This document shows positions 1 through 8,933 of a stretch of 64,000 nt of DNA, one piece after another. The notes beneath the pieces were generated by a model. The model saw only the letters and a program-made list of their open reading frames with translations. It searched no databases and had not been told where the DNA came from. The DNA is taken from positions 1-64,000 of the forward strand of contig NZ_CAJPUX010000008.1 in NCBI RefSeq assembly GCF_905397285.1. Direction: 5' to 3'. The stretch's first letter is position 1. Each line of letters begins with the position of its first letter. The DNA is from Cupriavidus plantarum (GTDB lineage: Bacteria > Pseudomonadota > Gammaproteobacteria > Burkholderiales > Burkholderiaceae). The translations under genes and the position numbers were made by a program.

Positions 1-2802
1 GGGGGCGGGGGCGGGCCCGGGCGCCGCCGCCGCGGGAGCGGACGCTGCGCCCGGACTCGCCTGCGTGAGGCTCGTCGACGGCGCGGGCTGGCCGCGTTCG
101 CTGCCGCCCGCCATGACGTCCTGCAGGTTCAGGCGGCCGTTCGCATTCAGGATCACACGCGCATAGAAGTCCGACAGCGCGACGTTGTTGATGCCGACGC
201 GCATGGGTCCCTTCGCCTCGTCCATCGCGAAGTCGATGCCCGTTACGGCAAGCGAGCGCCAACGCAGGAAATCGTCGCCCGTGATGCGATCCACCGTGCG
301 CACGTTGCCCGCCAGCGCATTGCCCGCGAAACGCGCGACGATCGGCTTGCCGGCCGGGGCATTGAAGTCCAGCTTGCCTTTGACCGTCATCGTGCCGCCG
401 CGCAGCGCCGCATTGAAGCGATCGGCGATATACGGCTGCAGCGGCGCGATGTCGATGTCGCGCAGATCGAGCTGCATTTGCGCGCCGGGCGCCGCTGGCA
501 TCAGGCTGCCCTCGAGGCCGATCACGCCCCGGCGGCCGGACTCCGCGTGCAGCGTCACGGGGATGGCCGCGTTGGCGAGCGGCCACGTCACCGTGCCGCC
601 GGTAAAGCCGATATTGCGATACTGGTGAATCACGGGCCGGCCGCGATTCGCTTCCGCCGGCTCGTAGTCCGCCAGCCGCGCGGTGCCGCCCGCGACGTTG
701 ATCTTGCCGAGGCGGACTTTCCACCCGGGCGGGGCCGCGCCGTTTGCTGCCCCGTTCGCCGTCCCGTTTGCCACCCCGTTAGCACTCGCGCGTGCCGTCC
801 CGTTCGCCCGCGCGGGCGCGGTCTTCTCCTGTGCCGACTGCACGGCCCAGATGCGCGCCGTCTCGAGCAACTGCCCTTTGCGATCCCGCGTCGCCGCGAT
901 CTGCGGCTGCACGAGCGACACACCGCTCGCCTCGAACGTCTGCTTCGCGAGATCGAGGTTGATGTCCTCGAGCACGAGCTTCTCCGCGCGCACGAGCGGC
1001 AGCCGCGCCCCCTCGGTGTCCGCCACGCGCCGCTGCGAAGCGTCCGCCCGCTTGCCCGCTTCGATCCGCACACCATTGCGCTGCGCCCGCGCGGCCACCC
1101 GCGAACTACCACGGCCATCCTCACGCGCGCGCTCGCCCACGCGGTCACCCGCGGCCGCGTCATCGGCCTGCGTGCCCGACGACGCTGGCAACGCGATGGG
1201 CTCACGCGTCGCCACATACACCGGCGACAATTCGAGCCGAGACTTTTCGAGCACGAACTGGAACACGGGCTGCGTCCACGCCATACGATAATTCAGCTCG
1301 GCATTGACGCCCGTATCGCCGAACTGGCTCTGCAGTTCCCGCGGCCACCACGCGGAAAACCCCTGGGGACGCAGGCCCGTGGTCTTCAGCGTGCCCACGA
1401 GCGTCCCCTGCCGCAGCGCAAGCTGACCGGTGTGGTCGAGCGTCTGCCCATTGGCGATCGTCACCCTGGCATTCAACTGCGCAGGTTTGTCCCCGGCGCT
1501 CGCCAGATCCGCGATTTCCACGTTCACGGGTCCGATGTCGAGCTTTCCCGGCCCCGAGGGCGCGAGTTCGTCCTGAAAACCGACCTTCGCGTCCTTTAGC
1601 GTAATGCGCTGGATCGCATAACTGAACGGCTCCGCTGGCGCCGCAGCCGGTGCCGGGGCCGCCGCCGGTGCGGATGCCGCCGCGGCAGGCGCTGCCGCCG
1701 GGCCGGCCTTGGGCACCGGCGCGCTCTCTGGCAGAAACGCCGTCGCAAGGTTCAGCGACCCATCCGCGCGCCGTAGCGCCTGCAACACGAGCCCCTCGAG
1801 ATCGATGCCGCGGATCGCCGCGCGATTGGCCAGCGGCTCCACGCGTTCGAGGTCGACCGCGAGCCGCCCCGCCTTGACGATCGGCGCTCCCGCATGGGTC
1901 ACCACATCGGCATCGCGCAGGACCACGGTGCCCGAGACGAACAGGTCCTGCTTGTCCTTGTCCTGCCGAAAGCCCACGACCAGCCGCGTGTCGACGAGCC
2001 CGCCCTTGACCTCGGCATCCTTGAGGCGCGGCACGAAGGCCATGTACGTCGGCACCTCGAGCGCATCGAGATTGACATTGAGGTTCGTCTCGCGCGTGTC
2101 GGCAAACGGTTGCGACGTGCCGTCGAGCGACAGAGGCGAGCCATTGATCTTCGCGAACAACGTCGGACGCGTGTTGATCGTCGCGTCGTGCGGCAGGTTC
2201 GACAGGAACGGCAGCGTCAGCGTGAAATTCTCGACGCGCTGCGTGGTATTGCGTGGCTTGTCCTCGTAGACGAAAGTCGAGTTCGTCACCGCGATATTGC
2301 TGATCGAGAACCGCGCCGGCTTGCTGTCGGCTGGCTTCGGCGGCGCCGCCGCGAAGCGCTCCTCGACGTCGGCGAAGTTCATGCGGCCCTGCGCGTCGCG
2401 CACCACGCGCACGGAGAGCTTGTCCACGTGCAGGCTGTGGACCACCGGCGCGAGATGCCACAGCGAGGCCATCGAGGCGTCGGCATCCACCTCGCCTAGC
2501 GTCAACATCGGCGTGGTGCCATCGGGTTCGAAAATCGTCAGGTCATTGAGCGTGGCCGCGAGTTCGAATGGCCGCACCTGCGCCGCCCCGAGCGTGACCT
2601 TGCGTCCCAGCGCCTCGGTCGCCTGCTTTTCGACGAGATACTTGACGAGCGGCGGACCGCCGAAATATCCCGCCAGCCCGAACAGCGCCACGGCGATCAC
2701 GATGCCGCCGAGCACGCGCAATGCGAGTCTCCTGCGCGGCGTCGCCTGCGCCCGCTCGCCGGCCATCCTGGCGGCAGCCCCGATGGAATCCTTGAATGAC
2801 AT
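1..2802 (-). CDS. DUF748/AsmA-like envelope protein, 3' end beyond window
   Basis: The reading frame is open for 934 codons from an ATG at 2802 to the window edge, so the C-terminus is missing. A short basic N-terminus is followed by one membrane segment at about residues 26-47, and the rest is a long beta-rich periplasmic region typical of DUF748/AsmA-like proteins. That group is thought to act in lipid transport or outer-membrane assembly. An Ala/Pro linker lies near residue 370 and an Asn-Gly-Ala repeat near residues 660-690, both likely flexible spacers. It is transcribed away from the transporter at 3116. The family call rests on overall pattern; the substrate is unknown. Confidence 0.8.
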   Translation of the reverse strand, partial: MSFKDSIGAAARMAGERAQATPRRRLALRVLGGIVIAVALFGLAGYFGGPPLVKYLVEKQATEALGRKVTLGAAQVRPFELAATLNDLTIFEPDGTTPMLTLGEVDADASMASLWHLAPVVHSLHVDKLSVRVVRDAQGRMNFADVEERFAAAPPKPADSKPARFSISNIAVTNSTFVYEDKPRNTTQRVENFTLTLPFLSNLPHDATINTRPTLFAKINGSPLSLDGTSQPFADTRETNLNVNLDALEVPTYMAFVPRLKDAEVKGGLVDTRLVVGFRQDKDKQDLFVSGTVVLRDADVVTHAGAPIVKAGRLAVDLERVEPLANRAAIRGIDLEGLVLQALRRADGSLNLATAFLPESAPVPKAGPAAAPAAAASAPAAAPAPAAAPAEPFSYAIQRITLKDAKVGFQDELAPSGPGKLDIGPVNVEIADLASAGDKPAQLNARVTIANGQTLDHTGQLALRQGTLVGTLKTTGLRPQGFSAWWPRELQSQFGDTGVNAELNYRMAWTQPVFQFVLEKSRLELSPVYVATREPIALPASSGTQADDAAAGDRVGERAREDGRGSSRVAARAQRNGVRIEAGKRADASQRRVADTEGARLPLVRAEKLVLEDINLDLAKQTFEASGVSLVQPQIAATRDRKGQLLETARIWAVQSAQEKTAPARANGTARASANGVANGTANGAANGAAPPGWKVRLGKINVAGGTARLADYEPAEANRGRPVIHQYRNIGFTGGTVTWPLANAAIPVTLHAESGRRGVIGLEGSLMPAAPGAQMQLDLRDIDIAPLQPYIADRFNAALRGGTMTVKGKLDFNAPAGKPIVARFAGNALAGNVRTVDRITGDDFLRWRSLAVTGIDFAMDEAKGPMRVGINNVALSDFYARVILNANGRLNLQDVMAGGSERGQPAPSTSLTQASPGAASAPAAAAPGPAPAP

Positions 2803-3115
2803 GGTTACCCAGAAAAGAAGACCCCTGTGCGTCGAAAATCACTAGAGCGTGGTGTGCCCCGGATTTCACTTTTTTTTAGCATTATGGCAACGGATTATGG
2901 CAAGGCAAAGGACCATTTCAAAACATTCCGGCATTACCAAAAAGCGGGGGCGGCGGTTCTGGTATCGTTACGCCTTTCGCGAAGCGACCCATATTCAGGC
3001 CGGCCGGCATATCCGCCGCCGCGCGCCTGGCTCGGCACGCCATCCTCCGTGCCCCTCCGCCCCACGCCATCCGTGTAGCGCGCTTCGTGTGTGAATTCAC
3101 TATGCGAGCTTTTTC
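2803..3115. other. Divergent intergenic region, no gene
   Basis: This 313-bp spacer separates two divergent genes. The short frames in it have no codon bias and no recognisable product. The part next to the DUF748 gene is relatively AT-rich and includes a run of T and a 10-bp direct repeat, ATTATGGCAA, at 2881-2890 and 2894-2903. Promoters for both genes are expected here, but I could not place them confidently. Confidence 0.5.
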
Positions 3116-4417
3116 ATGTCTACCACCAGCAGCACTGCCGGGGCAGTGGGCGCGGCCGGTCATTCCGCGCGTCCCCTGACCGGGCAGGATTACAAGACGC
3201 TTGCGCTTGCCGCCCTCGGCGGTGCGCTCGAGTTCTACGACTTCATCATCTTCGTCTTCTTCGCCACGGTCATCGGCCAGCTGTTCTTCCCGCCGTCGAT
3301 GCCCGACTGGCTCCGCCAGTTCCAGACCTTCGGCATTTTCGCCGCAGGCTACCTGGCCCGCCCGCTTGGCGGCATCATCATGGCGCACTTCGGCGACCTG
3401 CTCGGCCGCAAGAAGATGTTCACGCTGTCCATTCTGCTGATGTCGGTGCCGACGCTGGCGATGGGCCTGCTGCCCACTTACCACTCGATCGGCCTGCTTG
3501 CGCCGCTCGCGCTGCTGCTGCTGCGCGTGCTGCAGGGCGCGGCGGTCGGCGGTGAAGTGCCGGGAGCATGGGTGTTCGTGTCCGAGCACGTGCCCAATCG
3601 GCATGTGGGCTATGCGTGCGGCACGCTGACGGCGGGTCTGACCGCCGGCATCCTGCTGGGCTCGCTGGTTGCCACGGGCATGAACTCGCTGTTCACGCCC
3701 GCCGAGCTCACCGACTGGGCGTGGCGTGTGCCGTTCCTGCTGGGTGGGGTGTTCGGGATTGCGTCGATGTACCTGCGGCAGTGGCTGCATGAGACGCCCG
3801 TCTTCGCCGAGCTCCAGCAGCGCAAGGCGCTGGCCGCCGAAATGCCGCTGAAGTCCGTGGTACGCGACCATCGGGGCGCGGTGGCCATCTCGATGCTGCT
3901 GACGTGGATGCTGTCCGCGGGCATCGTGGTGGTGATCCTGATGACGCCGACGTTCCTGCAGAAGCTGTTCGGCTTCGACGGCCGCACGGCGCTGATCGCC
4001 AACAGCTTCGCCACGCTGACACTGTCCATCGGCTGCGTGGTCGCGGGCATTCTTGCGGACCGCTTCGGCGCGCGGCGGACACTGTTCGTTGGGGGGCTGC
4101 TTCTGGCGGGTACGGCGTATCTGCTGTACACCACGGTGGGGACGCACCCGCATCTGCTGATTCCGCTGTACGCGCTGGCGGGCTTCATGGTCGGCACGGT
4201 CGGGGCGGTGCCCTACGTGCTGGTGAACGCCTTCCCGGCACAGGTCCGCTTCTCGGGGCTTTCGTTCTCGTACAACGTGTCCTATGCGATCTTCGGCGGT
4301 CTGACGCCGATGATCGTGACGCTGATGCTCAAGAACAACCCGCTGGCACCGGCCCACTACGTCATCGCGGTCTGCCTGATCGGCATCGTCACGGCGTTGT
4401 TCGTAAAGAAGGCCTGA
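3116..4417 (+). CDS. MFS transporter, metabolite:H+ symporter (MHS) type
   Basis: A 433-residue, 12-helix major facilitator protein. The first helix is preceded by a charged 25-residue tail and contains the GALEFYDF motif of the MHS group (proline, citrate, shikimate and similar symporters). The loop between helices 2 and 3 carries the MFS signature GDLLGRKK near residue 100, and a second copy, ADRFGARR, marks the pseudo-repeat in the C-terminal half. It would take up a small organic acid or osmolyte with protons across the inner membrane. It stands alone, convergent with the esterase at 4542, so the neighbours do not reveal the substrate. The ATG at 3116 has only a weak ribosome binding site. 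Confidence 0.85.
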   Translation: MSTTSSTAGAVGAAGHSARPLTGQDYKTLALAALGGALEFYDFIIFVFFATVIGQLFFPPSMPDWLRQFQTFGIFAAGYLARPLGGIIMAHFGDLLGRKKMFTLSILLMSVPTLAMGLLPTYHSIGLLAPLALLLLRVLQGAAVGGEVPGAWVFVSEHVPNRHVGYACGTLTAGLTAGILLGSLVATGMNSLFTPAELTDWAWRVPFLLGGVFGIASMYLRQWLHETPVFAELQQRKALAAEMPLKSVVRDHRGAVAISMLLTWMLSAGIVVVILMTPTFLQKLFGFDGRTALIANSFATLTLSIGCVVAGILADRFGARRTLFVGGLLLAGTAYLLYTTVGTHPHLLIPLYALAGFMVGTVGAVPYVLVNAFPAQVRFSGLSFSYNVSYAIFGGLTPMIVTLMLKNNPLAPAHYVIAVCLIGIVTALFVKKA

Positions 4418-4489
4418 AGGGGGCCGGAATAAGGAACCCGGGGGACTTGGCGATCAGCCCCGGCGGGGGCGCAGCGCCTTCATGACTTT

Positions 4490-4512
4490 CCCCTCTCCCC
4501 GGGGGAGAGGGG
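4490..4512. repeat. Extragenic GC-rich palindrome between convergent genes
   Basis: Perfect 11-bp arms CCCCTCTCCCC and GGGGAGAGGGG flank one central G, and GA-rich sequence follows. It sits between the 3' ends of two convergent genes. There is no T run on either side. It looks like a dispersed extragenic palindrome of the kind common in GC-rich proteobacteria and could also help stop transcription from both sides. Confidence 0.6.
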
Positions 4513-4541
4513 TCAGGGGAGGGGGCGGTATTCCCCCCTCT

Positions 4542-5657
4542 TCAAACTTTCCCTCTATGGTGCCCCCGAAAGAACTCCCACATCATCGCACTCGCATCCG
4601 GCCCCGTGCCGCTGTGATACTCCACGCGCTCGTCGCCGCCGCTCCAGGCGTGATCGAGCCCCGCGACCTCCACCAGCTTCACCAGATCCCGGTTCCACCG
4701 CCCGAACCGCGCCTCGCGATAGTTGCCGCGGGGTAGCGAGGCACCGTCGTTGCCCGCCGCCTCCCCCGCCGGCACCGCGACCGACAGGCGGTCGTCCATC
4801 CCGTTGTAAGCCAGGAACTGCCGCGCCAGCAGCCGCCCGTTGACCGGGTGCACCGCCTTGTCCTCCAAGCCATGCATGATGATCGCCGGCATCGTCGGCC
4901 CACGAGGCGTCACCCCCGCGGCATCCAGCAACACCAGCGGATCGGTCGCCGAGCCGTGCTCCATCGCCCGCAACCCCGCCCGCGGCGAATCGGCAGCCCC
5001 CACCACCACCCCGGAATGCAGCCCAACGGCCGCGACCTTCTCCGGATAGCGCAACGCCACCAGCGCCGCCATCGTGGCCCCGGCGGACAACCCTGCCAGA
5101 TAGATCTCGCCGGCTCGCACATCGGGCCGCGCGGCAAGCTCGTCGATCAGCGCGGCTACGGCCTGCGCTTCACGTCCGCCCTCCTCGGCCCCAAGGTCGA
5201 ACCACTGCCAGCACCGATGCACCGACCGCCGCAACGGCTGCTGCGGATACGCCACCATGAAGCCTTCCCGTTCGGCGAGCGCGTTCATGCGCGTGCCCTC
5301 GGCCAGCGCCTCGGGCGTTTGCCGGCAGCCATGGAGCATCACAACCACGGGCATCGGGCCGTTCGTGCGCGACAAGGCGCCGGACGGAATGTAGAGACGG
5401 TACGAGAGCTGCGGCACGAGTTCGCCAGGCAGCGGCGCCAGGCCGAGCCGGTGGGATTCCCATGCACCGGGCAGCGACTCGGGTGCATGCTCGCCGACTG
5501 GCGGGACCGGCCGGAGCGGGGGGGTGGGCTGGAACGCATCGAAGCGACGCAGCCAGGTTTTGAAATGCTTCGCGGCCTGGGATTGCACGTTGCCGATTGG
5601 CGCATGGCCGATCTGGCGCCATTGCGTTTCCCAGTCCGAGGACAGGCTTTTGGCCAT
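4542..5657 (-). CDS. PHB depolymerase family esterase
   Basis: A 371-residue alpha/beta hydrolase of the PHB depolymerase/LpqC family. The lipase box GLSAG is at residues 189-193 with Ser191 as nucleophile. LHGC at 108-111 forms the oxyanion region, and Asp266 and His270 in HGLEDKAVHP are plausible acid and base. No signal peptide is visible, so it may act in the cytoplasm on short-chain hydroxyalkanoate oligomers or other esters. The N-terminal 80 residues are an extension before the catalytic domain. A ribosome binding site (AGGAG) precedes the ATG at 5657. The true substrate cannot be read from sequence. Confidence 0.85.
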   Translation of the reverse strand: MAKSLSSDWETQWRQIGHAPIGNVQSQAAKHFKTWLRRFDAFQPTPPLRPVPPVGEHAPESLPGAWESHRLGLAPLPGELVPQLSYRLYIPSGALSRTNGPMPVVVMLHGCRQTPEALAEGTRMNALAEREGFMVAYPQQPLRRSVHRCWQWFDLGAEEGGREAQAVAALIDELAARPDVRAGEIYLAGLSAGATMAALVALRYPEKVAAVGLHSGVVVGAADSPRAGLRAMEHGSATDPLVLLDAAGVTPRGPTMPAIIMHGLEDKAVHPVNGRLLARQFLAYNGMDDRLSVAVPAGEAAGNDGASLPRGNYREARFGRWNRDLVKLVEVAGLDHAWSGGDERVEYHSGTGPDASAMMWEFFRGHHRGKV

Positions 5658-5780
5658 TAGAGACTCCTGCTCGACTTTGGAACGGATCTCCTCCTATCTT
5701 TGTGCGATGCAGCATAACACAAGCGCGGCGGCGGATTGCTCACTCGAGCGCGGCAATGTCTGCACGATACAACATTAAAA

Positions 5781-5807
5781 GACCCGCGAGAAAATGCCTC
5801 GCGGGTC
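5781..5807 (-). terminator. Rho-independent terminator after the DUF2950 gene
   Basis: Ten-base-pair perfect arms GACCCGCGAG and CTCGCGGGTC enclose a 7-nt loop. Read on the minus strand the stem is followed by TTTT, as expected for a terminator of the DUF3300-DUF2950 run, whose last stop is at 5839. A second, smaller stem-loop (CGCCACT/AGTGGCG, 5812-5831) lies between it and the stop codon. Confidence 0.85.
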
Positions 5808-5838
5808 ACGTCGCCACTGGTGATAGTGGCGATAACGG

Positions 5839-6768
5839 CTATTTATCGGCCACCCGGCGCCACCCCGTCGTCGAAAACGCCCGCATTCCCGCCGCGCGAG
5901 CCGCCGTCGAGGGACCGAGATCGCGTTCGTAAAAATTCTTTTCAGCGTCGATCAAAAAGGTGTGTACGCCACTTTCGCCGTAACGAGCCGGCCACGCGAT
6001 GAATGCAAAGCGGGGATTGACCGGGCCCGTGCCCGGGTGGAGGACGCGAAACCGGTAGCCGTAATAGGCGTCTTCGGGCGGCACGTCGGGCCCCATCACG
6101 AGCGCGTCGGGACCGATCGGGCTGGCATCGGCATCCGTGTCGGCGGGCCAGTAGAGGCCATCGGTGCGGCCGCGCGAGCTTACGATCCGCATGGCGAACC
6201 TGCCGCCGCCGACCTGTTGCGCATACCGCTGCTGGGCGTCCGCCAGCTGCAGTAGCGATTCCATGGCCACCAGTTCGTTGCGCGCGATGCGGCGGTCGCG
6301 CACCGCCCGCTGACCAGCCTGGATGTCGAACTGCCAGCCGGCCGCGCGTTTGACGATCGGCACCGGAAAGGTCCAGCCGCTGTCGCCCACGGCGATGCGC
6401 GTCGTGCCGTCAGTCCCGGGCTCGAGCGCGTGGTGCGCGGCCCACGCGCCGAGGAAGTCGTAGATATCGTCCTGCGTGATGCCTTCGGGTGGGAGCAACG
6501 TTCGATACTGGTTGCCGAGCACCTTGCGAAGCGCGTCCTGGTCGCTGCGCGCGATCGCATCGCCGAGCGCGGTCGAGGCGGCTTCGGCGCTGGGGTAGAT
6601 CTGCTGCGCGGTGGCCGGCGGTGCGAGGGTCAGGCACACGCCCAAGATGAGCGCCATGGCCGTCGTGGCCGGCCTGCTATCCGCGGTCCTCGTCCGTGCC
6701 GCGAGCGTCCCGCCGAACGGAAACGTTCCCGCCCGCGCGCCGCCGCGCCTCATTGTCGCTCCGAACAT
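5839..6768 (-). CDS. DUF2950 family secreted protein
   Basis: A 309-residue protein matching the DUF2950 pattern, including an Asp/Glu-rich helical start after a signal sequence and the conserved stretch around DAYYGYRFRVL near residue 235. The hydrophobic signal core is at about 37-52 and ends in PATA-QQ, so export is likely. The n-region is unusually long, and the true start may be the in-frame Met6 or Met38. It begins 3 nt after the stop of the DUF3300 gene, which indicates co-transcription. DUF2950 and DUF3300 genes are often neighbours in proteobacteria; their function is not established. Confidence 0.8.
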   Translation of the reverse strand: MFGATMRRGGARAGTFPFGGTLAARTRTADSRPATTAMALILGVCLTLAPPATAQQIYPSAEAASTALGDAIARSDQDALRKVLGNQYRTLLPPEGITQDDIYDFLGAWAAHHALEPGTDGTTRIAVGDSGWTFPVPIVKRAAGWQFDIQAGQRAVRDRRIARNELVAMESLLQLADAQQRYAQQVGGGRFAMRIVSSRGRTDGLYWPADTDADASPIGPDALVMGPDVPPEDAYYGYRFRVLHPGTGPVNPRFAFIAWPARYGESGVHTFLIDAEKNFYERDLGPSTAARAAGMRAFSTTGWRRVADK

Positions 6769-6771
6769 CGC

Positions 6772-8202
6772 TCACCTCCGCCCGTGTCCGCCATGCCCCA
6801 TCACCGCGCCGTGCGCGGGCGCGCCGCCGGTCCGCTGGAAGCCGCCTTGCTGCTGGCCCATGCGCGCGCCCTGCTGCTGCAACCGCTGGCCGTTCCCCGC
6901 GTCACGCAGCGCGCTGTCGCGGTTGGCGATCTGCGAACGGTTCCGCGCCGTGGCCGCATCGGCCCGCTGCCGATCCGCACCCGCCGGGCGCGGGTCGGCG
7001 GTCATCCCACCGCCGTGGCCGGCGATCGATTGACCGGTATGCCCTTGAAACGACTGCGCCGCCCGGTCTCGCGCACTGTCTCGCGCACTGTCTCGCGTCC
7101 CATCGCGCGCCCCCGGCTGCGCCTGCATACCGCCCCCGCCCGCGCCAAGCCGTTGCTGCCCGCTGGCCGGTTGTTGCCCCGCGCCGCCCTGCCCGAGCTG
7201 GCGCCCGGCTTGCTGTCCCGCCTGCTGTCCGGCCCCGCCCTGGCCCAGCCGCTGCCCAGCCTGCTGCCCGCCGCCGCCTTCACCGAGCCGTTGCCCCGCC
7301 TGCTGCCCAGCCTGCCCCCGGTTCGCCAGCGCCTGCTGACGCTGCCCGTCATAGCGATTCGCCACGGCCGGGTTGCTGTACGGAACGTTGCCGCGCGCCG
7401 CAGGGTTGTGCTGCCAGTTCACGTTTGACCGGTTGACATCGAGCTGCCGGTTCACGTTGATGTTGTTGTACCGGTTCACATTGATATTCACGTCATGGTG
7501 ACCCCAGTCACACCCGCCCCATAACGAATTCACCGCCGCCACCCCGAGCCCAAACCCGATGCCGGCCACCAGCGACGTCGCGAATACGGACCCCGGCGGC
7601 GGCGGGTAATACGCAGGCGGATACGCCGGATACGGCCACGTCCCATACACGACCGTCGGGTTATACGACGGCACATACACCACCTGCGGATCCGCGGGCT
7701 CGATCTGCACGATCGTCGTCCCGCCACTCTGCTGCGTCACCACCTTCTGCTGGGGTGTCGTCTTCAGCGAGCCGGCCTTCTGCGCCTGCACCCGCAGCCG
7801 CTGCACGCCATTCATGACATCGTCCGGCTGCGCCAGAAACGCGTCGCCGACGGACTGCACCCATTGCGGCTGCCGTCCCATCATGTCGATGACCGAGGGA
7901 AAGGCCACGAGCGACTGCACGCTCGGATCCCACGTCTCGCCCTGCACCGCCTTGACTGCCGCATCCCCCGACAGCGACGCATTGGACTTCGACCATTGCG
8001 CCGCCGCCGCGACGTCCGACGGATAGGTCGAGGCCATCAGCACCTGCGACAGCAGCGCATCGGGATAGAGCGCGATCGGCGCCAGCAGTTGATCGATCTG
8101 CCCGTTGTCGAGCTTCGCCTGCGCATGCGCAGGCCCCACGGCCAACGACACCGCCATCGACATCAGCAGCGGCAACACGACACGCATCAGACGATGTGAC
8201 AT
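6772..8202 (-). CDS. DUF3300 family secreted protein with Asn- and Gln/Gly-rich tail
   Basis: A 476-residue protein with a clear signal peptide (residues 1-28, cleavage after AHA). The DUF3300 domain, about 30-230, carries the typical APIALYPDALLSQVLMA segment at 41-57. It is followed by an Asn-rich repeat (239-262) and a long low-complexity tail of GQQAGQRLG-type repeats (about 298-365) and RDSARDSARD (369-379). The start at 8202 is chosen because GGACCGGAG stands just upstream and the signal peptide begins there; the frame stays open upstream without a sensible protein. It is the central gene of a four-gene minus-strand run. Likely periplasmic or surface-associated; function unknown. Confidence 0.85.
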   Translation of the reverse strand: MSHRLMRVVLPLLMSMAVSLAVGPAHAQAKLDNGQIDQLLAPIALYPDALLSQVLMASTYPSDVAAAAQWSKSNASLSGDAAVKAVQGETWDPSVQSLVAFPSVIDMMGRQPQWVQSVGDAFLAQPDDVMNGVQRLRVQAQKAGSLKTTPQQKVVTQQSGGTTIVQIEPADPQVVYVPSYNPTVVYGTWPYPAYPPAYYPPPPGSVFATSLVAGIGFGLGVAAVNSLWGGCDWGHHDVNINVNRYNNINVNRQLDVNRSNVNWQHNPAARGNVPYSNPAVANRYDGQRQQALANRGQAGQQAGQRLGEGGGGQQAGQRLGQGGAGQQAGQQAGRQLGQGGAGQQPASGQQRLGAGGGGMQAQPGARDGTRDSARDSARDRAAQSFQGHTGQSIAGHGGGMTADPRPAGADRQRADAATARNRSQIANRDSALRDAGNGQRLQQQGARMGQQQGGFQRTGGAPAHGAVMGHGGHGRR

Positions 8203-8236
8203 CTCCGGTCCCCCAGCAAAGCGGTCAGCGCATGCG

Positions 8237-8605
8237 TCATCGAGCCGCCTGCGCGCACTCCTTTCGATACGTCTCTTCCACGCGGCTCCGATCTGGCGCC
8301 GCCGCCGGCAATGCCTCGATGCGTTGCATAAGGCCAAGGCAATACTCGCGCTGCGAGGTCGCCGGCCTGCCGTCCCCTTCGGCCGAAGCCGTGCCGGGCT
8401 CGAGCATGCGTGGCGGCGGCGGAATATCGGGCAGCCCGCCCGGCGCATTCCCCCGGCCGCCGCCGTACACTGGCGGCGCGGATGGGGACGGCGCGGCCAC
8501 CTGCGCCGCCGCATCGCCTGCCGAGATGGCGGATATCGCCGTCACGACGGCAATGCCAGCCATCATCGGCGCCCCCCACCGGGCACGCGCGACACTAGTC
8601 GTCAT
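8237..8605 (-). CDS. Small secreted proline/glycine-rich hypothetical protein
   Basis: A 122-residue protein with a hydrophobic signal sequence (about 13-38, ending DAAAQ), a Pro/Gly-rich stretch with VYGGGRGN, and a charged C-terminal segment that includes one Cys in REYCLGLMQ. I do not recognise a family. It overlaps the 3' end of the OrfA-like gene by 11 nt and ends 34 nt before the DUF3300 gene, so it probably belongs to the same transcript. An in-frame Met 15 codons upstream is possible, but the start at 8605 puts the signal peptide at the N-terminus. Confidence 0.6.
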   Translation of the reverse strand: MTTSVARARWGAPMMAGIAVVTAISAISAGDAAAQVAAPSPSAPPVYGGGRGNAPGGLPDIPPPPRMLEPGTASAEGDGRPATSQREYCLGLMQRIEALPAAAPDRSRVEETYRKECAQAAR

Positions 8606-8933
8606 TCTCGCTGCCCACTTCCCGCACTTCCCTGTTTTCCCGTTCGTCATGATGTCTGCCGCTGCGCTGGCGGGTCGTGCGGTGGCGCAGTAATTCGAGC
8701 CTGAGCAACGCATCCGCAAGCAGGTTTCTGAGTCGTGCGTTCTCTTCCTCGAGTTCCCGCAACCTGCGGCGTTCCGACCCCGCCGGCACGCCGGGCGCGC
8801 CATAACGGGCGCGCCATCCGTAGAACGAAGCATCGCTGAAACCATAGCGCGCGCACAGCTCTCGTACGGGGACTCCCCGGGCGGCCTCGGCGAGGTACAT
8901 GCGGATCTGCTCTTCCGAATACCGTCTGTTCAC
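8595..8933 (-). CDS. Orphan IS3-type OrfA-like helix-turn-helix protein
   Basis: A 112-residue protein starting at a GTG behind a strong GGAGGAG site. Residues 1-80 follow the OrfA pattern of IS3/IS407-type elements: an RRYSEEQI start, the helix-turn-helix with ELCARYGFSDASFYGWRARYG, and a leucine-zipper-like RELEEENARLRNLLADAL. After about residue 85 the sequence turns into a charged tail unlike OrfA. There is no OrfB, no visible inverted repeats, and the gene overlaps the secreted-protein gene downstream. It is either an insertion-sequence remnant or a transposase DNA-binding domain reused as a regulator. Confidence 0.65.
   Translation of the reverse strand: MNRRYSEEQIRMYLAEAARGVPVRELCARYGFSDASFYGWRARYGAPGVPAGSERRRLRELEEENARLRNLLADALLRLELLRHRTTRQRSGRHHDERENREVREVGSENDD

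Noticed and set aside
2918-4357. 479-codon minus-strand frame opposite the MHS transporter
   Set aside because: Translation is Gln/His/Arg-rich without domains and overlaps a well supported transporter.
8595-8933. Complete IS3 element
   Set aside because: No OrfB, no flanking inverted repeats or target duplication could be seen.
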